Origin: Lasioglossum baleicum
Lineage: Eukaryota; Arthropoda; Insecta; Hymenoptera; Halictidae
Direction of reading: 5' to 3'
Length of the DNA: 64,000 nucleotides
NCBI RefSeq assembly: GCF_051020765.1
Contig: NC_134944.1
Coordinates: 2,790,001 to 2,854,000, forward strand
Positions 44,771-57,059 of the stretch are shown one piece after another; position 1 is the first letter of the stretch, and each line of letters starts with the position of its first letter. A program made the position numbers and the translations under genes. The notes under the pieces are model-generated. The model did no database searches, was not told the DNA's origin, and saw only the letters and a list, made by a program, of their open reading frames with translations.

Positions 44771-47304
44771 TTCTTTAGGAAGCGAACAATTAAAACACTA
44801 TCGACTTTTTCCTCGTGAATGGCCGCCGCCAGCATTAACCGCTTCGCTCCACCAATTCGCTCATCTTTCCTCATTCCCTCCGTTCATTCTTTCCAGACTA
44901 TCTTCCGTCCTTACAACGGCACACATAGTAGCCGCTCATTCATCCAACCATCCGATGACCGTACCATTCATTCATTCATTCGTTTAATACTTTTGTGTCA
45001 CACGAAGATACGGGTCTTCTGTCGTGGCTGGCCCGCGCCATGGGAACCTTCTAACTGTTTTGCATAACGTGATTAATCCAATCCCGTCGCCCACTTTTCC
45101 TATAGGGTATGAATCACGTTTCGGTGAATCACATTTTCGGCCGCACATAAACACATTTTGCAGGGACACATGCAAGAAATTAGAAGAAAAATGAATGTAC
45201 CACCTTGACGAGGTAATTCCAGAAAGCTCGTAACTTAATTACACCGTCGAGCAATTGCACAGTGTCCAGCAGCATGGCACGGTGAATTAGCATAATGCCC
45301 ATTGGTGGAGCGACGCGGACCGACGACGTATCCATTGAAACGCAGAAAAGAGCAAACGATGCGCGTGATGAACGCGATAGATGGAAAACCGGGTTGCGGG
45401 GGATGGAGGAGGGGATAAAAGAGAGGAGAAGAACGAAAGAGAGGAAAGAGGAGGGAGGAGGAGAGACGGTGTTTTTAAAAGGAGTCGCCGAGGAAGGGAT
45501 AAACGATACGGCCGGAAATGTGTCGTGTCGCAAAGGCCTAACGACAAAGACACGAGAAGACACACGAGGAAGATGTTCGTAGGCGCTTCATTTGGCTTTA
45601 TTAGACGGTGGAAACGAGCAGTCCGCTCGTTTAGTTTACACACCAACGAAACCCGGCGAAACCGAGTTTACAGGGTTGCTTATACACACTCTTCGTCTCT
45701 CGCGTTCTCGTCCTGTACTGTTCGTCTCCTCCGCGTCGCACCAGCTGACACCGACACGCTCGCCATGATCTTGAATGGCTTCAATTAGCTTCGTTTAGGT
45801 CGGCAATTGTTTCTTGAGAATTCCCGTAGAAAGCTTCTTCTAGCTGAGCGACGAAGAATTGCGGGGTTTGTTCGGCGACAAGGTGGGGGTGCGATGGGGT
45901 GGAATATGATCGACTGTGGAGAAACCGTGGAATCAGGTATACCGAACCATCTCGCGTTTGTGTTATTTCTTCGCGATTTTTATGAACGCTTGAAAATAGA
46001 GTATACTCCGCAAAATCGGAACCGAGAGGTTGTTGATCTTTGAACTCTTGTAACTTCGTGTAAAAATTCCCGGCTCATTTTGGAGGGTGAAGTCTCTACT
46101 CTTTCATTTTATTCAGACATCTCTTAAACCCAGATCGTTTTCATTTTATGTAATCTTTTTTTACATTCGGCGCATAAAATTTTTTTGCAATTCATAGAAT
46201 ACAGACGAGTTTAATAAAATATTAATGGTGAATCGAGAGAAAGGAAGTAAGAGGAGAAAAGAATCCTGATGAAGACGGTGGCGAAGCGGTTAAATATTAT
46301 GAGATTTAAGTAGTACCGAACGGACTGCTGGCCTAAATGGTGGGTCGTTAGAGGCGCGGGAGACAAAAAGGGAGAAAGTGAGAATACAAAGGCACACACC
46401 AGCCCTGATTGCACTTTAATTCACCTTCTCCTTTCTTCGTTGCCTGTGGTCTATTCCAGGGCTTGAGCACGAACGAGTCAGAGGTTTAAGCAGGAAGTTG
46501 TACCCTGAGGGAACGAGTCTCGGCTTTCATTGGCGAGAAAATTTTTTTTTATTGTCTCGTTTGGTGCACTTAAATGTTCTACTACAGATTCAGCGTTCTC
46601 TGGTTAAGAGAAACGCATTGCTGGTCACAGGAAGACCTGTAATCTTAAACCGTTTCACTGCCCGGTGGATTCCGCTGTCTTTTCAATAAGAATTAAGTAC
46701 GACTGGGCTTCTGTATAATGGACCAATTTGCCCGAGGATATTTGTTCTTTGATTTTATTGTTATTCCAATTTAAAAGATTCGATCATAATTTTAACGGGT
46801 TCTGCTTATTCCTTCGAAATCAAATATTGGTGGACGTTGAAGGATCAAATAAAACGAGATAGAACGGAAGCCTAACGCTGCGCAAACAGCTCCGCGTTGA
46901 CCTATTGCGCCAAGTAATTAACCTCTCCCGCTTGGCGGCTCTTTTTAAGGTTTCCTCGTTTGAATGCTTGAATTGAAACACTTCCGACAACGTGTGCAAC
47001 GCGAAAGGAAACACGATCACTGTATGGGCTTTCGGTTTCAAGCTTCACGGAGCAGCGATTCCGTAACTTCTCTTAAAAAATCTTATTAGTTACCATAAAT
47101 ATGCTCGAAGCATACTGAAAATTGGGTCAGCGCGCCGGAAATTCCAGAAAATCAGTAGCGTTTGATAGCAGCAATAATCCCGGACGTGTTAAGACTCGCG
47201 ATGAAGATTCTGGACAGATTCTAACGAAAATGTACACAGCTGTGCAAAAGAAAGAAGTGCCCAGTATAATTACAAGATATAATGAAAAACACTATCTTTA
47301 TTTA
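44771..47304. other. Intergenic DNA, no gene recognised
   Basis: No gene is supported. A purine-rich stretch at 45400-45470 generates mirror-image low-complexity frames (Arg/Glu-rich on plus, Ser/Leu/Pro-rich on minus). These are not taken as genes. Confidence 0.5.
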
Positions 47305-47518
47305 TTAGGTTGTCCCAAAAGTTTCTTCCGGAATGTGATCCTTTCATATTGCTAAATAAATATTAGGTTGTCCCAAAAGTTGGTTTTCGATGCATGCACA
47401 TAATGCAAATTCATATTAAGAAGTACTAAAATATTAACATAAACATTATCGTATTGTTTGTATTTATTTAGCGACATTAAAGGAACACATTTCGGAAGAA
47501 ACTTTTGGGACAATCTAA
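47305..47518. mobile_element. Mariner-type non-autonomous element (214 bp) with an internal second mariner end
   Basis: The outer ends are TTAGGTTGTCCCAAAAGTTT at 47305 and the reverse complement of TTAGATTGTCCCAAAAGTTT ending at 47518, with TA on both sides. Inverted similarity extends about 58 bases per arm, up to gctaaataaata. At 47363, again after TA, a second left end ttaggttgtcccaaaagttg follows, with different sequence after the first 18 bases. TTAGGTTGTCCCAAAAGT is a typical mariner terminus. No transposase frame remains. Confidence 0.85.
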
Positions 47519-47580
47519 TAGAAATTGTATTGTACAGGGTGTATAAAAAGTAATGGACCCCCGTTGAATCTCCGGTAAAA

Positions 47581-47712
47581 CTACACCTCTGGATCGGTGG
47601 ACATTTGTAAGAGAAACTTGCCGCAAAATTGTTTATAAAAGTAAAGTTGTTATTTACATCAACACCTTCCACTCTCTCAGAGGAGAAAAAGTTTGAAAGA
47701 AGCCACACGTCG
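47581..47712 (+). repeat. Dispersed repeat, inverted copy at 29721-29862
   Basis: Runs from ctacacctctggatcggtgg through acatcaacaccttccac to ccacacgtcg. About 45 bases upstream (near 47534) acagggtgtataaaaagtaa resembles a generic transposon end. The copy near 29.8 kb is in the opposite orientation. Confidence 0.8.
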
Positions 47713-49318
47713 CATTCTACCTTGGTTTTGTTAATGTACAGCTATCGGAGAGCATATAGGCACACAATAGATATAAGTTTTCTCCGTTTTTAGGAAATCA
47801 CGATCCACAAAAAAGTTCTAATCACTGAAACCGTAAAATAAATCGTCGGGCAAAGGGTTAAGGGTGAAGTTCGACATGGCTGGTTCGGGGATGGGTCAAG
47901 GTGAAAGGGGGAGTCGGGAAAAATGGTCGTCGGAGAGAGAATGCAGTGGGTGGCACGCGCCCAATGCCGTTACTTCAATGTATAAACGCTTAACAGGCTC
48001 GGCGTAACACGAGACACACCGGAAGGGACGTCAGCCGAGTGTCACTCAGTCATTCAGTCGGCTCCACTCGTTTCGTGCTTGCTCCGCGCTCTTTCTCTCT
48101 CTCTCTCTCTCCAGAGGTCCTCTCCTCTCTCGTGCAAAGCGGCAAAGGCGAAATGCTGTTTGTATGTGTACGCATGTACCAGTATATTCGCGCACACCCG
48201 TAGATCCCGAAGGATGAGATCAAGTTCCGCGCAAACCGCGATAAGAGGCGAGGGGACCAAGAACATGAGCCTTATCAATTCAACGCGACCCCTCCTCCGT
48301 CACACGCTTTCTCTTGAACCACCCCCGACTCGTCAACGCTTCGCGATTTTTATCCTGGATTCGCACAAGTGTCTCACCAGGTACCCGGTGAAACGTCAGA
48401 CGTTTTCGTGCAACATTCCCCGTAGTCAAACGCTGAAGTTAGGGAGTAAACAGCTTCCGTCCAGTAAACAGGATCAGAAGACTCGCGGACGACATTATTA
48501 ACGCCGCATTAGGCCAATTCAGTGGAGGTCCGTGTTTTCCAGAAACACAAACCGCCGAAGGGAGGAAGGACAGCGAACAATGGATCGAATTAAAGTCACC
48601 CTGGGAAAGTTAGGGGTCAGGACCTCTTTCGCACCGATGCTTCGTCGACTGTTTTATCTACCGGGGCGCTAGTGACTCACGCTAGACTATGATCCTCGAG
48701 GCTTGTCGACGTTTGAAGGATACCGAAAGCAGAATTGGTAAATTTTCGCGAACGAACGCGTGGCCGGTTCCAATTGAATCGGTCAATTCTGGAGAGAAAA
48801 ACGGTGGCATCCGGCGCGCGCTGTGGGGTCAAGTAGACGACCTCGTATCCTGGGTCTTGGTTAGTCCCTTGCCTCATTGACGGCTGCGCCCACGGGTCAA
48901 ACTCCTTGACTCGCGACCACTACCAGCTGCCCCCTAGACAACGTCCAACAATTATTCTTATCGCGGCTGCGTATGTAGTACGTGTGCCAGCTTCATTCAT
49001 GGATTCCGCGTTTCCGAGAATCACCGGCTCGTAGTTCTCAATGAATGATGCTATGACTATCGCTCGTGCTTGGAAGCGGAAGGATTCATGGTGACGGAAT
49101 GCTTCAGCTGTCGAATCACAGCTGAATCTTTTTACTATGAAATTCATACACGGATTATTGCACAATTTTATTTCGAATTTGGTCCCGCTAGTGGAAAATG
49201 TATTCCTCAGCCTTTATTAACCCTCATCCGGCCCTCGGTGTCGAATTGACACAGTGATAAAGGATCGATGATATAAAAAAGTAAACAGTTATTTTTCGAT
49301 GCTTTCTTATTCAAATTG
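47713..49318. other. Intergenic DNA with CT microsatellite
   Basis: No gene is supported. A CT repeat spans about 48091-48112. Confidence 0.5.
48091..48112. repeat. (CT)n microsatellite
   Basis: ctttctctctctctctctct, essentially uninterrupted. Confidence 0.85.
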
Positions 49319-49996
49319 AGATGCGGATCTTCCCGCATTTATGCCTTCTAAAAATGTTCAAAAAAGGATGGTACATAAAATTCGACAGAATTTAACACAA
49401 TTTTTATCTATTATTATTATATACGGACTGAGGTCCTTTTGTACAAATGTGTACAGTTGTTTAGCAGAACTGACAAAACCCAAAATAAACATAACAAAAA
49501 AATATTCTTAATCTAAAATTTACACAAGAAAGCGAGCTAATAAAGGGACAATAAAAAGGGACAATAAAAGGGACAAGTGCGAAACTAAACAAATACATCC
49601 CATTCAATATGATTTAACACTTTACCTACCGGAAGCCTATTAATAGGATTTTCAATAATTTTGCTGTACCAAATTACAAAGCATAGAAATTTTCTTTTAC
49701 ATTGCAATCTTAAATGAAACTATTAGATGAGGTTATTGAGGGTGTCTTGTTAGTTCATAATGAAAATTGCTGTTACTATTGATGGTTCCATTAAAAAGTG
49801 TTTAGCCATGAACCATAGATTTTTCAAAATTAAGCAATAATCACCGGTCGGTAATATGTTAAGTAGTCGATTATACTCTTGTAGTCACCATGTTTGAAGT
49901 TATAATAGGAGTACGAAGTATGCTGAGTATTTATTATGTTTTGGAGTTTTGGTTGAGATCTGCGCAAATTGAAAATTGCATAAACATCCGCAGTCT
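49319..49996. mobile_element. Long (678-bp) member of the AGACTGCGGAT family, probably composite
   Basis: The left end agatgcggatcttcccgcat (49319) and its interior (ttatgccttctaaaaatgttcaaaaaa) match the left part of the copy at 15454. The right end gcataaacatccgcagtct finishes at 49996, followed by TA. Between them lie other repeats: a tatacggactgaggtcc block (about 49421) related to one at 59000, and the inverted copy (49731-49861) of the repeat at 29521. This suggests later insertions into, or capture by, the element. Confidence 0.6.
49731..49861. repeat. Dispersed repeat, inverted copy of 29521-29650
   Basis: Begins ggttattgagggtgtcttgt and ends caccggtcggtaatatgtta, the reverse complement with scattered mismatches of 29521-29650. 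It lies within the 49319-49996 composite element. Confidence 0.82.
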
Positions 49997-52310
49997 ATTA
50001 TCAGTTAAAAAAATTATTATATAAAAAAAATCGTAGTTTCGGGAAAATTGATTTACGAATAACAGAGAATAAGGTAGAACTTATTTCGGGGAAACTGTGT
50101 CAAATTGACAGGAGGGATGGACGAGGGTTAACGGCTGATTTGCCACAGGGTCGTGTTCCGTGCAAAGAGGGGTGCGCGGCACGATCACGAGAAACGTGTC
50201 CGCGGTATAGTGAGCGGTACAGTGAATGTGTTAACCCGTTGCCCATTTGAACAGCTTTTGTGACCCTTTAAAACAAACAGGACGTCGTACGCGGGAACAA
50301 AGACCGGAGAAATGAGAACGAAAGAGAAAAAGACGGAGCACGGTACAGGGCGAGAGAACGAAAAAGAGATTTATCGGGTTTAACCCTCTCCTCGATGCTC
50401 GATTTCGTATAAGTGGCGCGTATTATACATACAAGTGGAGCACAGCTGTGGAACAAAAAGACCCCTATTATTTTCAGGACTTACGCGACTCTTCACCGGA
50501 ATTGTTCGAAAGGAACTGGCCACGTTCTTGTTCGACGACAATTACGCGTGATTAGGCGAGCCTGTTGTTCCTCTCGCCAAATGAACAACTAATAAGCGGG
50601 GGAACACGATCGATACTATCGCGATTCGTTTTCTATAGATGGTATTCCCACAAATTCATTCATTGTAGTAAACGAGCTTGGCCATTGTTTATCGCACCGA
50701 ATGACGAAGTTAAATTTCGATCCGAGTTAGAGGAGAGGGTGAAAGATCGACTGTGTCGTGATCGATTAGACGCGGTACCCGCGTGAAGGAAGGGTGACTT
50801 TAAGTTTCCTCCGGGCAGATTACTTTTCGCATTAGTTCTGTGGCTGATCGTGAACGGAGCGACACACCCCCGCACGTGGTGGCCACTCTCGAGGATCACA
50901 AACCGTAACGACTTCAAATTACTTCCCCTGTTGCCACTATTTTTCTTCATTCGCTTAAACAACCAATAATTCACGGGATATCGCGTTGCAGAGCAGATTT
51001 TTCGTTATTCGAATGATACTTGTGAACGAGAACGTTCAACGAAGATCGACAAGACAGATTCGTGTCGAATACAGAATCCAACGACGAGAAAATCATCTCG
51101 ATTAAGCGCCGTGAGTAATCGCATCGTTGATTCATCAATTAGACTTCCGTGACGGACTACATTGAGACCGTAGACGGTTATGTAAATTCGCGAGTTCCGA
51201 CATTGAGGTATGAAAAATTAGAAAAAAATGGAGAATGAGAAGGGAAATAAGGAGAAGGGAGAAGTTAGGGCAAGTGGTGGCAGTGTCGTGCGTCTCGGGA
51301 ACAGTATTCGAGTGCATTAAACAAGCCACTTGTGCCGGTCCCTCATTCTCATGAGACGCGCGGGCGCACGTGGACAAACGTCGGTCCGTGCATATCGCGT
51401 GGTTATGCACCGACAACAACAACGACAACCGTCGATGACAACGACTTCGTACAATTGTGTGCGTAGTGCCGCTACCAGTGACGTCGTCGCGTGCGTCCTC
51501 TTCGTACGAGAACAAGCATTGCTTACTTACATATAGCAGACTATACATATCTGTGTTTCCTGCGGCAGTGGCTCGCGAGTGGGCGCCCCTCCAGCAATTT
51601 CTGCGTACAAACAAAGCCTGCTGGGCTACCGTAAAATGCGTCTCCGTGCTTAAACGGCCGATCAACGGCACGCCGAGGAAATTTGTATGGCCTTCGTTCT
51701 TGTCAAATTCGTTAACGTTTCCCTTTGCCAGCGGCTCGCCCCTGCTTTCTACTCGCGACGCCGCGCCGCGCGTGCTCCGTTTCCGCTCGACCACACTCTC
51801 CTCCTTCGTCAGCACTGTTATTGGCGGACGTGGAGTTTCTTCAAATCTTCACGTAAATGCAGGAAAATCTACTGTGGCTCCCACTAATATTTCGACACTC
51901 TCAAAAAGACGATAACTTTTTTTAATATTCGGCCTTTGAACTTTCTGGAGAAGTTAGGAATATTTTCAAAATTACAATCAGTCGGAATTGTAGAGAAAAT
52001 ACTAAGAGATGCATTTTACGACGTGCAATTTGATTCAAAAATTTTGTTCCAATATTAACCCTTGGCGTTATCTCGCCTTTACATTATCTAGGTGCACGGT
52101 AGTGCACCAGCCAAGTTCTTGCACTAGCTCCTTTTACACGAAACAACTTAGCCGTTTTTTAGAGGCTTATAACTCGGCACTGGAGGCAGATGGAGAGATG
52201 TAATTTCGTACAGTTGTTAAATGCTATCATGTCTCAATATTGACAAAGCATTAATCTTCCAACATTAGTAGGTTCCGAGATATAGGACCTCAAAAATCGT
52301 TAAATTTGTC
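49997..52310. other. Intergenic DNA, no gene recognised
   Basis: No gene is supported. A 226-codon minus-strand frame at 51135-51815 opens with a non-ATG codon, contains low-complexity ends and overlaps plus-strand frames of similar quality. About 51890-52005 is a copy of the diverged dispersed repeat seen near 8955 and 13540. Confidence 0.5.
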
Positions 52311-52343
52311 ACTGACTGACTGACTGACTGACTGACTGACTGA
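52311..52343. repeat. (ACTG)8 tetranucleotide microsatellite
   Basis: Eight uninterrupted ACTG units ending in a single A; perfect and therefore likely polymorphic. Confidence 0.95.
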
Positions 52344-55011
52344 TAGATCATCAAAACCTTTTGGGTACTTCCCATTGTTTATTCCCATTGGCCGTTACTT
52401 TTTAAACCAATGACCATAAAAGGTGTTCGGTGGCGGACAAGTTTGAATAATTTAGCCCTCCATGTAATTCATTAAAAATTAAATAGCGTTCTATTTAACT
52501 AATTTTTCAAACGCTTTTTTCAGTATTGCAACAGGTATTTCTAAGCTAACGAACTTGGCCGTATTTTGGTTGATCTCACAACTTTTTACGGCCATAAGAA
52601 CTTGGCTCCTGTTTACAGAATGTTTTTGTTGGGATTAAATATATCCGTATCTAATCAATTACCAAACATTTAGGTATTGTACGAGTTATTATACCGAATC
52701 ATAGGGAATGGAAATATTCTAGATTGGTAGAAACGTTTAATTTTCCCGTTAAAATAGCTCTGAAGGGTTATAAAATTGATTGTCTTTTTAAGAGTGTCCC
52801 CTTCATTAACGGGAGTCATTGTAGATACGTTCAGTGGATCAGCAATAAAGAATTAATTCAAGACTTCGATACAAACGGTAATGAATTTTTCTACGAACAT
52901 GTGTTTCTCGGTAAGAAACGGAGGAATCCAATTGGCGGGTCGCCTGGCACAATGAACGGGGCTTAAAGGTAGAGGACTGAGCATTCACGGGAGGAATTAG
53001 CGGTTGCTTTGGAAGCGCGGACACCCCATGGTGCCATCAAAAGAGTTACAGGCCTTTCGCACCTCGACACGGGGGATTACATGCCATAAAATAAATCCTC
53101 CTGCACCCCCCGACGTCGCTGCTCTTGTGACCTTAGATTATAATGTTTTGCTCACGCATGCTTCAACGTCCATGAAGAATCTCCTTCCACTTTTTTCTGT
53201 CCCGGTCTTTTTACTAGCCGGGGAATCGAAAGCGAGCATTCGTAATGGAACTTTTCGAGTAGGTATCCTGCCTGGGATGATCGATTATGATCGGCGGACT
53301 CCGGACTTTTATGCAAATTATTTCGTTCCTTCCGAAAAACAGGACCGGTCATCGAAATTCGTACAAGGAAATTGCTGTTGGTAAAAATATGAATGAATTT
53401 TGTAGGGAAAAATTGTGAAGCAGAAGTAATCAGTTTGTCGGCGAAGGAGCCACGATTCTGCCGTTTGCGGGAAAAAGAGACGACGATGGCGGCCAACGGA
53501 ATTCAGAGGGGGTCGTGACTTTTGTCGTTTTTAATTGATTAATCGCTCACGCTATTACGTGATTATCATGGCTTCTCGAGAAGTCTCCTAGAGGGGGGGG
53601 GGAGGGATGGCGGAGAAGGGGGGCCGTTTTTCGGCGGACAGAAGACCGTCTTCCTGTCGCGTGGCCCCCACGTTATCTTGTTTTCTCGTCTCCCTTCGCT
53701 AGAATTAACCTCTACATTGGGATTAAAAAGCGGATATATTAATTTGTCTGTTTCTTACTCGCTCTTCCTCGTAAAACGCCACTAGCTAAACCGTGTTCTC
53801 GAGGAATGCAAGCGAGAAGAAGAAATATAAATGATCAAATAGTTCACAAATTCAACAAACAAATGATTGAACATTGAAAGTTTGTTTCTCCTTTCAACGA
53901 CGAAAGGAAACTCGTCGAATAATGTGTGGAATTTAGAAAATCGCTGTCCATATTGAGTCATCTGTTTCCTAGTATGTTCGACGTAGAAAATCACAACAGA
54001 CTTTGAGACGGCGACAACTTCGAGATCAATCTCCATCGTTCCCCACAATGGAGTGACACTTCTCCGAGCACGTTTGCGAGGGCACGGCTCACGCCGGTCT
54101 AACGTGAATTTGCATACGAATGTGTTCTCGTGATAAAGACAGAAAAGTTGGACGTCGTCCGTAACTAATCGTCCCGTTGCCTTCGGCTATTCGTCTCGAG
54201 GAACTCTTTCTTCGGCGTTTCTTCTTTCTTCAATATCGTTTCCCGTTATAGTTTTGTTTCGCTCGCGTCGCGCAGACACCGAGTCGCTCTTCAACGCTTT
54301 GAACATTTCCTTACAGACGGATAATTACATTACTGAACTTGAGTAATTACAATGAATTTAATTACATACTTTTTATTCTCTTTGTTTCATTCTGCAAAAC
54401 AGTGAACGTCACAAGTGAACGAACATTATCGAGTTTAGTAGACTATGATTGTTCGTCGTGGATGAACTAGTAAATTAATCACAGTCTAGGTTGCCCAGAC
54501 ATTAACAGGGCGAATAAACGAAGAATGTTTGGAACCAGCTTGAGAATCGTGAATGGAGGTTGGTTCCCATTACGTGAATGGATCAACGAGGTCAGATCTC
54601 GTGGCATTTGACTTTTTCGTCAGGAGGTCGGCCCGGTTCGAGCTAAGAAAGTCATTTCTTCTGTCATTAATCGTTCCCCGAGAGCCCTTATCTAAATTGA
54701 TTGAGTAACCACCAGACGAGAACCGTCAGTATTACATTACAATTTGCTACTGATTCTCATCAATCATTCTTGGCCCGATCGAATTAGTCGACGGCGACGA
54801 CTTCTTACGTTCCGTCTACGTGTGAATCCAGCTAAAAACCACATTTCACTAGAAAATCAAATTTATGTGCTTCATTGAAATGTAGAAAAATTCTCACAAA
54901 TCCAGTTCCAAATTTGAATATGTATATTTATACAAAATAATTTCTGTATATATTTTTTCCATCTCGAAAATGAGTTTTAGTCCATAGTTAATGAATGCTC
55001 ATAAGGGGGGC
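52344..55011. other. Intergenic DNA with a dispersed repeat copy
   Basis: No gene is supported. About 52665-52775 is the third copy of the repeat also at 24215-24352 and 38935-39062. A run of nine to ten G occurs near 53593. Near 54890-54965 a degenerate block (tgtagaaaaattctcacaaa, then atatattttttccat) resembles one on the other side of the foldback element (55676-55760). Confidence 0.5.
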
Positions 55012-55623
55012 GTAGAGGGAAATGGAAGGAATACAATTTTTAACTTTGGGACTTTGTTTGGACTAGTTAGGAGGTAAACATACTAAAAGCCCCTACTCCT
55101 AGGAGGTGAGCGGGCTACAGGGAGGCACGTAGAAGTCACCTTTTTCGGTTTTCCGCTTATTTCTCGGAAACTATGTGTCCTAGCAATAATACCATTTTAT
55201 ACAAAATTAAAGCTGACAAAATGTGCTATAAGATTGATTCCATCCAGTTTTTTGCTATCTCGCATAGTTTCCGAGATATCCGAGCTCAAAGGTCACTAAC
55301 TGTGCAAAAGAAATTTTTGCCTCACGTTTTTTGCCTTACTTCACTAGCTAACTTTTCAGCACAATTAGTGAACTTTGAGCGCGGATATCTCGGAAACTAT
55401 GCGAGATAGCGAACAACTGAATTGAATCAATCTTGTGGCACATTTTGTCAGCTTTAATTTTGTATAGAATGGTCTTATCGCTAGGACGCATAGTTTTCGA
55501 GATATACGCGAAAACCGAAAAAGGTCTCCTGATTAGGAGTGGGGACTTTTAGTATGTTTACCCCCTCACTAGTCCAAACAAAGACCCAAAGTTAAAAATT
55601 GTGTTTCTTCCATTTCCCTCTAC
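55012..55623. mobile_element. 612-bp foldback element A (long inverted repeat)
   Basis: gtagagggaaatggaag at 55012 is the reverse complement of the sequence ending at 55623 (cttccatttccctctac, with small differences inward). The two arms stay alignable for about 270 bases at roughly 85-90 percent identity by eye, separated by a loop of about 50 bases (cctcacgttttttgcctta). The left arm carries an extra stretch of about 30 bases (near 55109-55138). Each arm also contains ctcggaaactatg and its complement, so smaller hairpins are nested. No coding potential and no clear target duplication were found. It is probably a non-autonomous foldback transposon. Confidence 0.88.
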
Positions 55624-56423
55624 AACTTTTCGTTGACTGGACTATTTCGCCTGCTGAATATATTTGCACAGATTCTTGTAGAAAAATTGCTACAAACCAC
55701 CATTTACTTCCAAATTGGAGTATGTACATTTGTGTAAATATTTTTTCCAGTATTCGTCCAGTTGGAATATTTGGAAAATGTTGAACAAGGAGGGACAAGG
55801 AAGCAGATTGGGCAATTTGCGAATGGTTCGAAGGAAACGGAGTGTCTGAGGTGTTCTCGAATGGTACAGTGGGTCGAAACTGGCGAATCGAAAACGTCGA
55901 AGGGAGAATTTCGAGCCGAACGATTTGCTTCGAGGTGAAAGGAATCCTTGACCGCGGGAGCCACTTGTTGCACAGCACTAGATTCCTGTTGATTGCTCTC
56001 CACGGGGAACGACTTACGCTACCGATTTCGAATGCCCTCGAGGACCGATTCCCTGTCGTCAAGCAGGGTACTGGCCTAATCGTCCCTTTATTCCTTGCCT
56101 AATCGATTCCACGACCGTTCGAATGGATCACCCTGAAATGTCTATTTCCTAGAGAACGCCGCTAAAGATCCTGTGAATCGGCTTCTGCTCGAATTCTCAA
56201 TTCAACCCTGAACGGCGACCATTTTTCGTTTCTCATACTAATCGGCCCCGGTGATTTGAAAAATCGGGATCATTGTGGAACGGGAGAGCAGTTCTAAGTA
56301 GAAAGTAAAATAAACAATTTTCTACCTGAATTGCAACAAACTGAATTGACATAGCAATTTATTTTCGTTGTTAATATATTTGATAGGCTGGAAATAATAT
56401 AACAGTATTCTTAAATTCATCTA
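55624..56423. other. Spacer between the two foldback elements
   Basis: About 800 bases. Open frames of 86-156 codons overlap on opposite strands without motifs. The first 140 bases resemble the left flank of element A as a diverged direct repeat. Confidence 0.5.
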
Positions 56424-57059
56424 CAGTAAGGAGCATAACTGATTCCACACACTTTAGATCAGAACAACTTTTTTATTAATGGACCAAACGACTTCAATTT
56501 CTCTGTAAGGCTAGAAGAATTAGTTTAGTAAATGATGTGTAAAAAATATGTTGAAAAAATGCATTTGGACGGAATTGTGAAAAACAATAGTAAAAATTGA
56601 TTTGTACTACTTTTTTAGTTGGACCAATAACAAAATTTGAAAGATGTGTCTGGTCAACTGATATAAATTATATACGCTCTGAAAATTTCATTGAAATTAG
56701 TTAATTGGTTTACGAGTTATAAACTATCAAAAGTGGTAAAAGGCCGAGTATTTTGAAAAATTGAAATTTTTACCATTTTCGATGCGTTCATTATTCGTAA
56801 ACCAATTAACCAATTTCGATGACATTTTCAGAGCGTATATAATTTTATACCAGTTGACAAAACACATTTTTTAAATTTTCGTTATTGTGCCAGCTAAAAA
56901 AGTTATGAAAACCAATTTGTAGTATTGTTTTTGTTATTTATTAGACGTCATTTACTAAATTAATTCTTCTAGCCTTACAGAGAAATCAAAGTCGTTTGGT
57001 CCATTCATATAAAAGTTATTCTGATTTAAAGTATGTAATCAGTTATGCACCTTACACTA
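56424..57059. mobile_element. ~636-bp foldback element B (long inverted repeat), probable TA flanks
   Basis: The left end cagtaaggagcataactgat at 56424 pairs with the right end atcagttatgcaccttacac near 57057. Arms of about 300 bases align inward through tctctgtaaggctagaagaa, a ttagtttagtaaatgatg-type block, ttggaccaataacaaaa-type, gagcgtatataatt-type and aattggtttacga. They meet around 56750-56770 (aaaattgaaatttttacc). TA precedes the left end and follows the right end, consistent with a Tc1/mariner-type element. There is no transposase frame and no sequence similarity to element A. Confidence 0.85.

Noticed and set aside
45295..45788. Arg/Glu-rich plus-strand and Ser/Leu-rich minus-strand frames
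   Set aside because: Both are translations of a purine-rich low-complexity stretch around 45400-45470.
51135..51815. 226-codon minus-strand open frame, the longest unassigned frame
   Set aside because: It opens with a GTG codon rather than ATG, has no family motif, and overlaps plus-strand frames of up to 152 codons.
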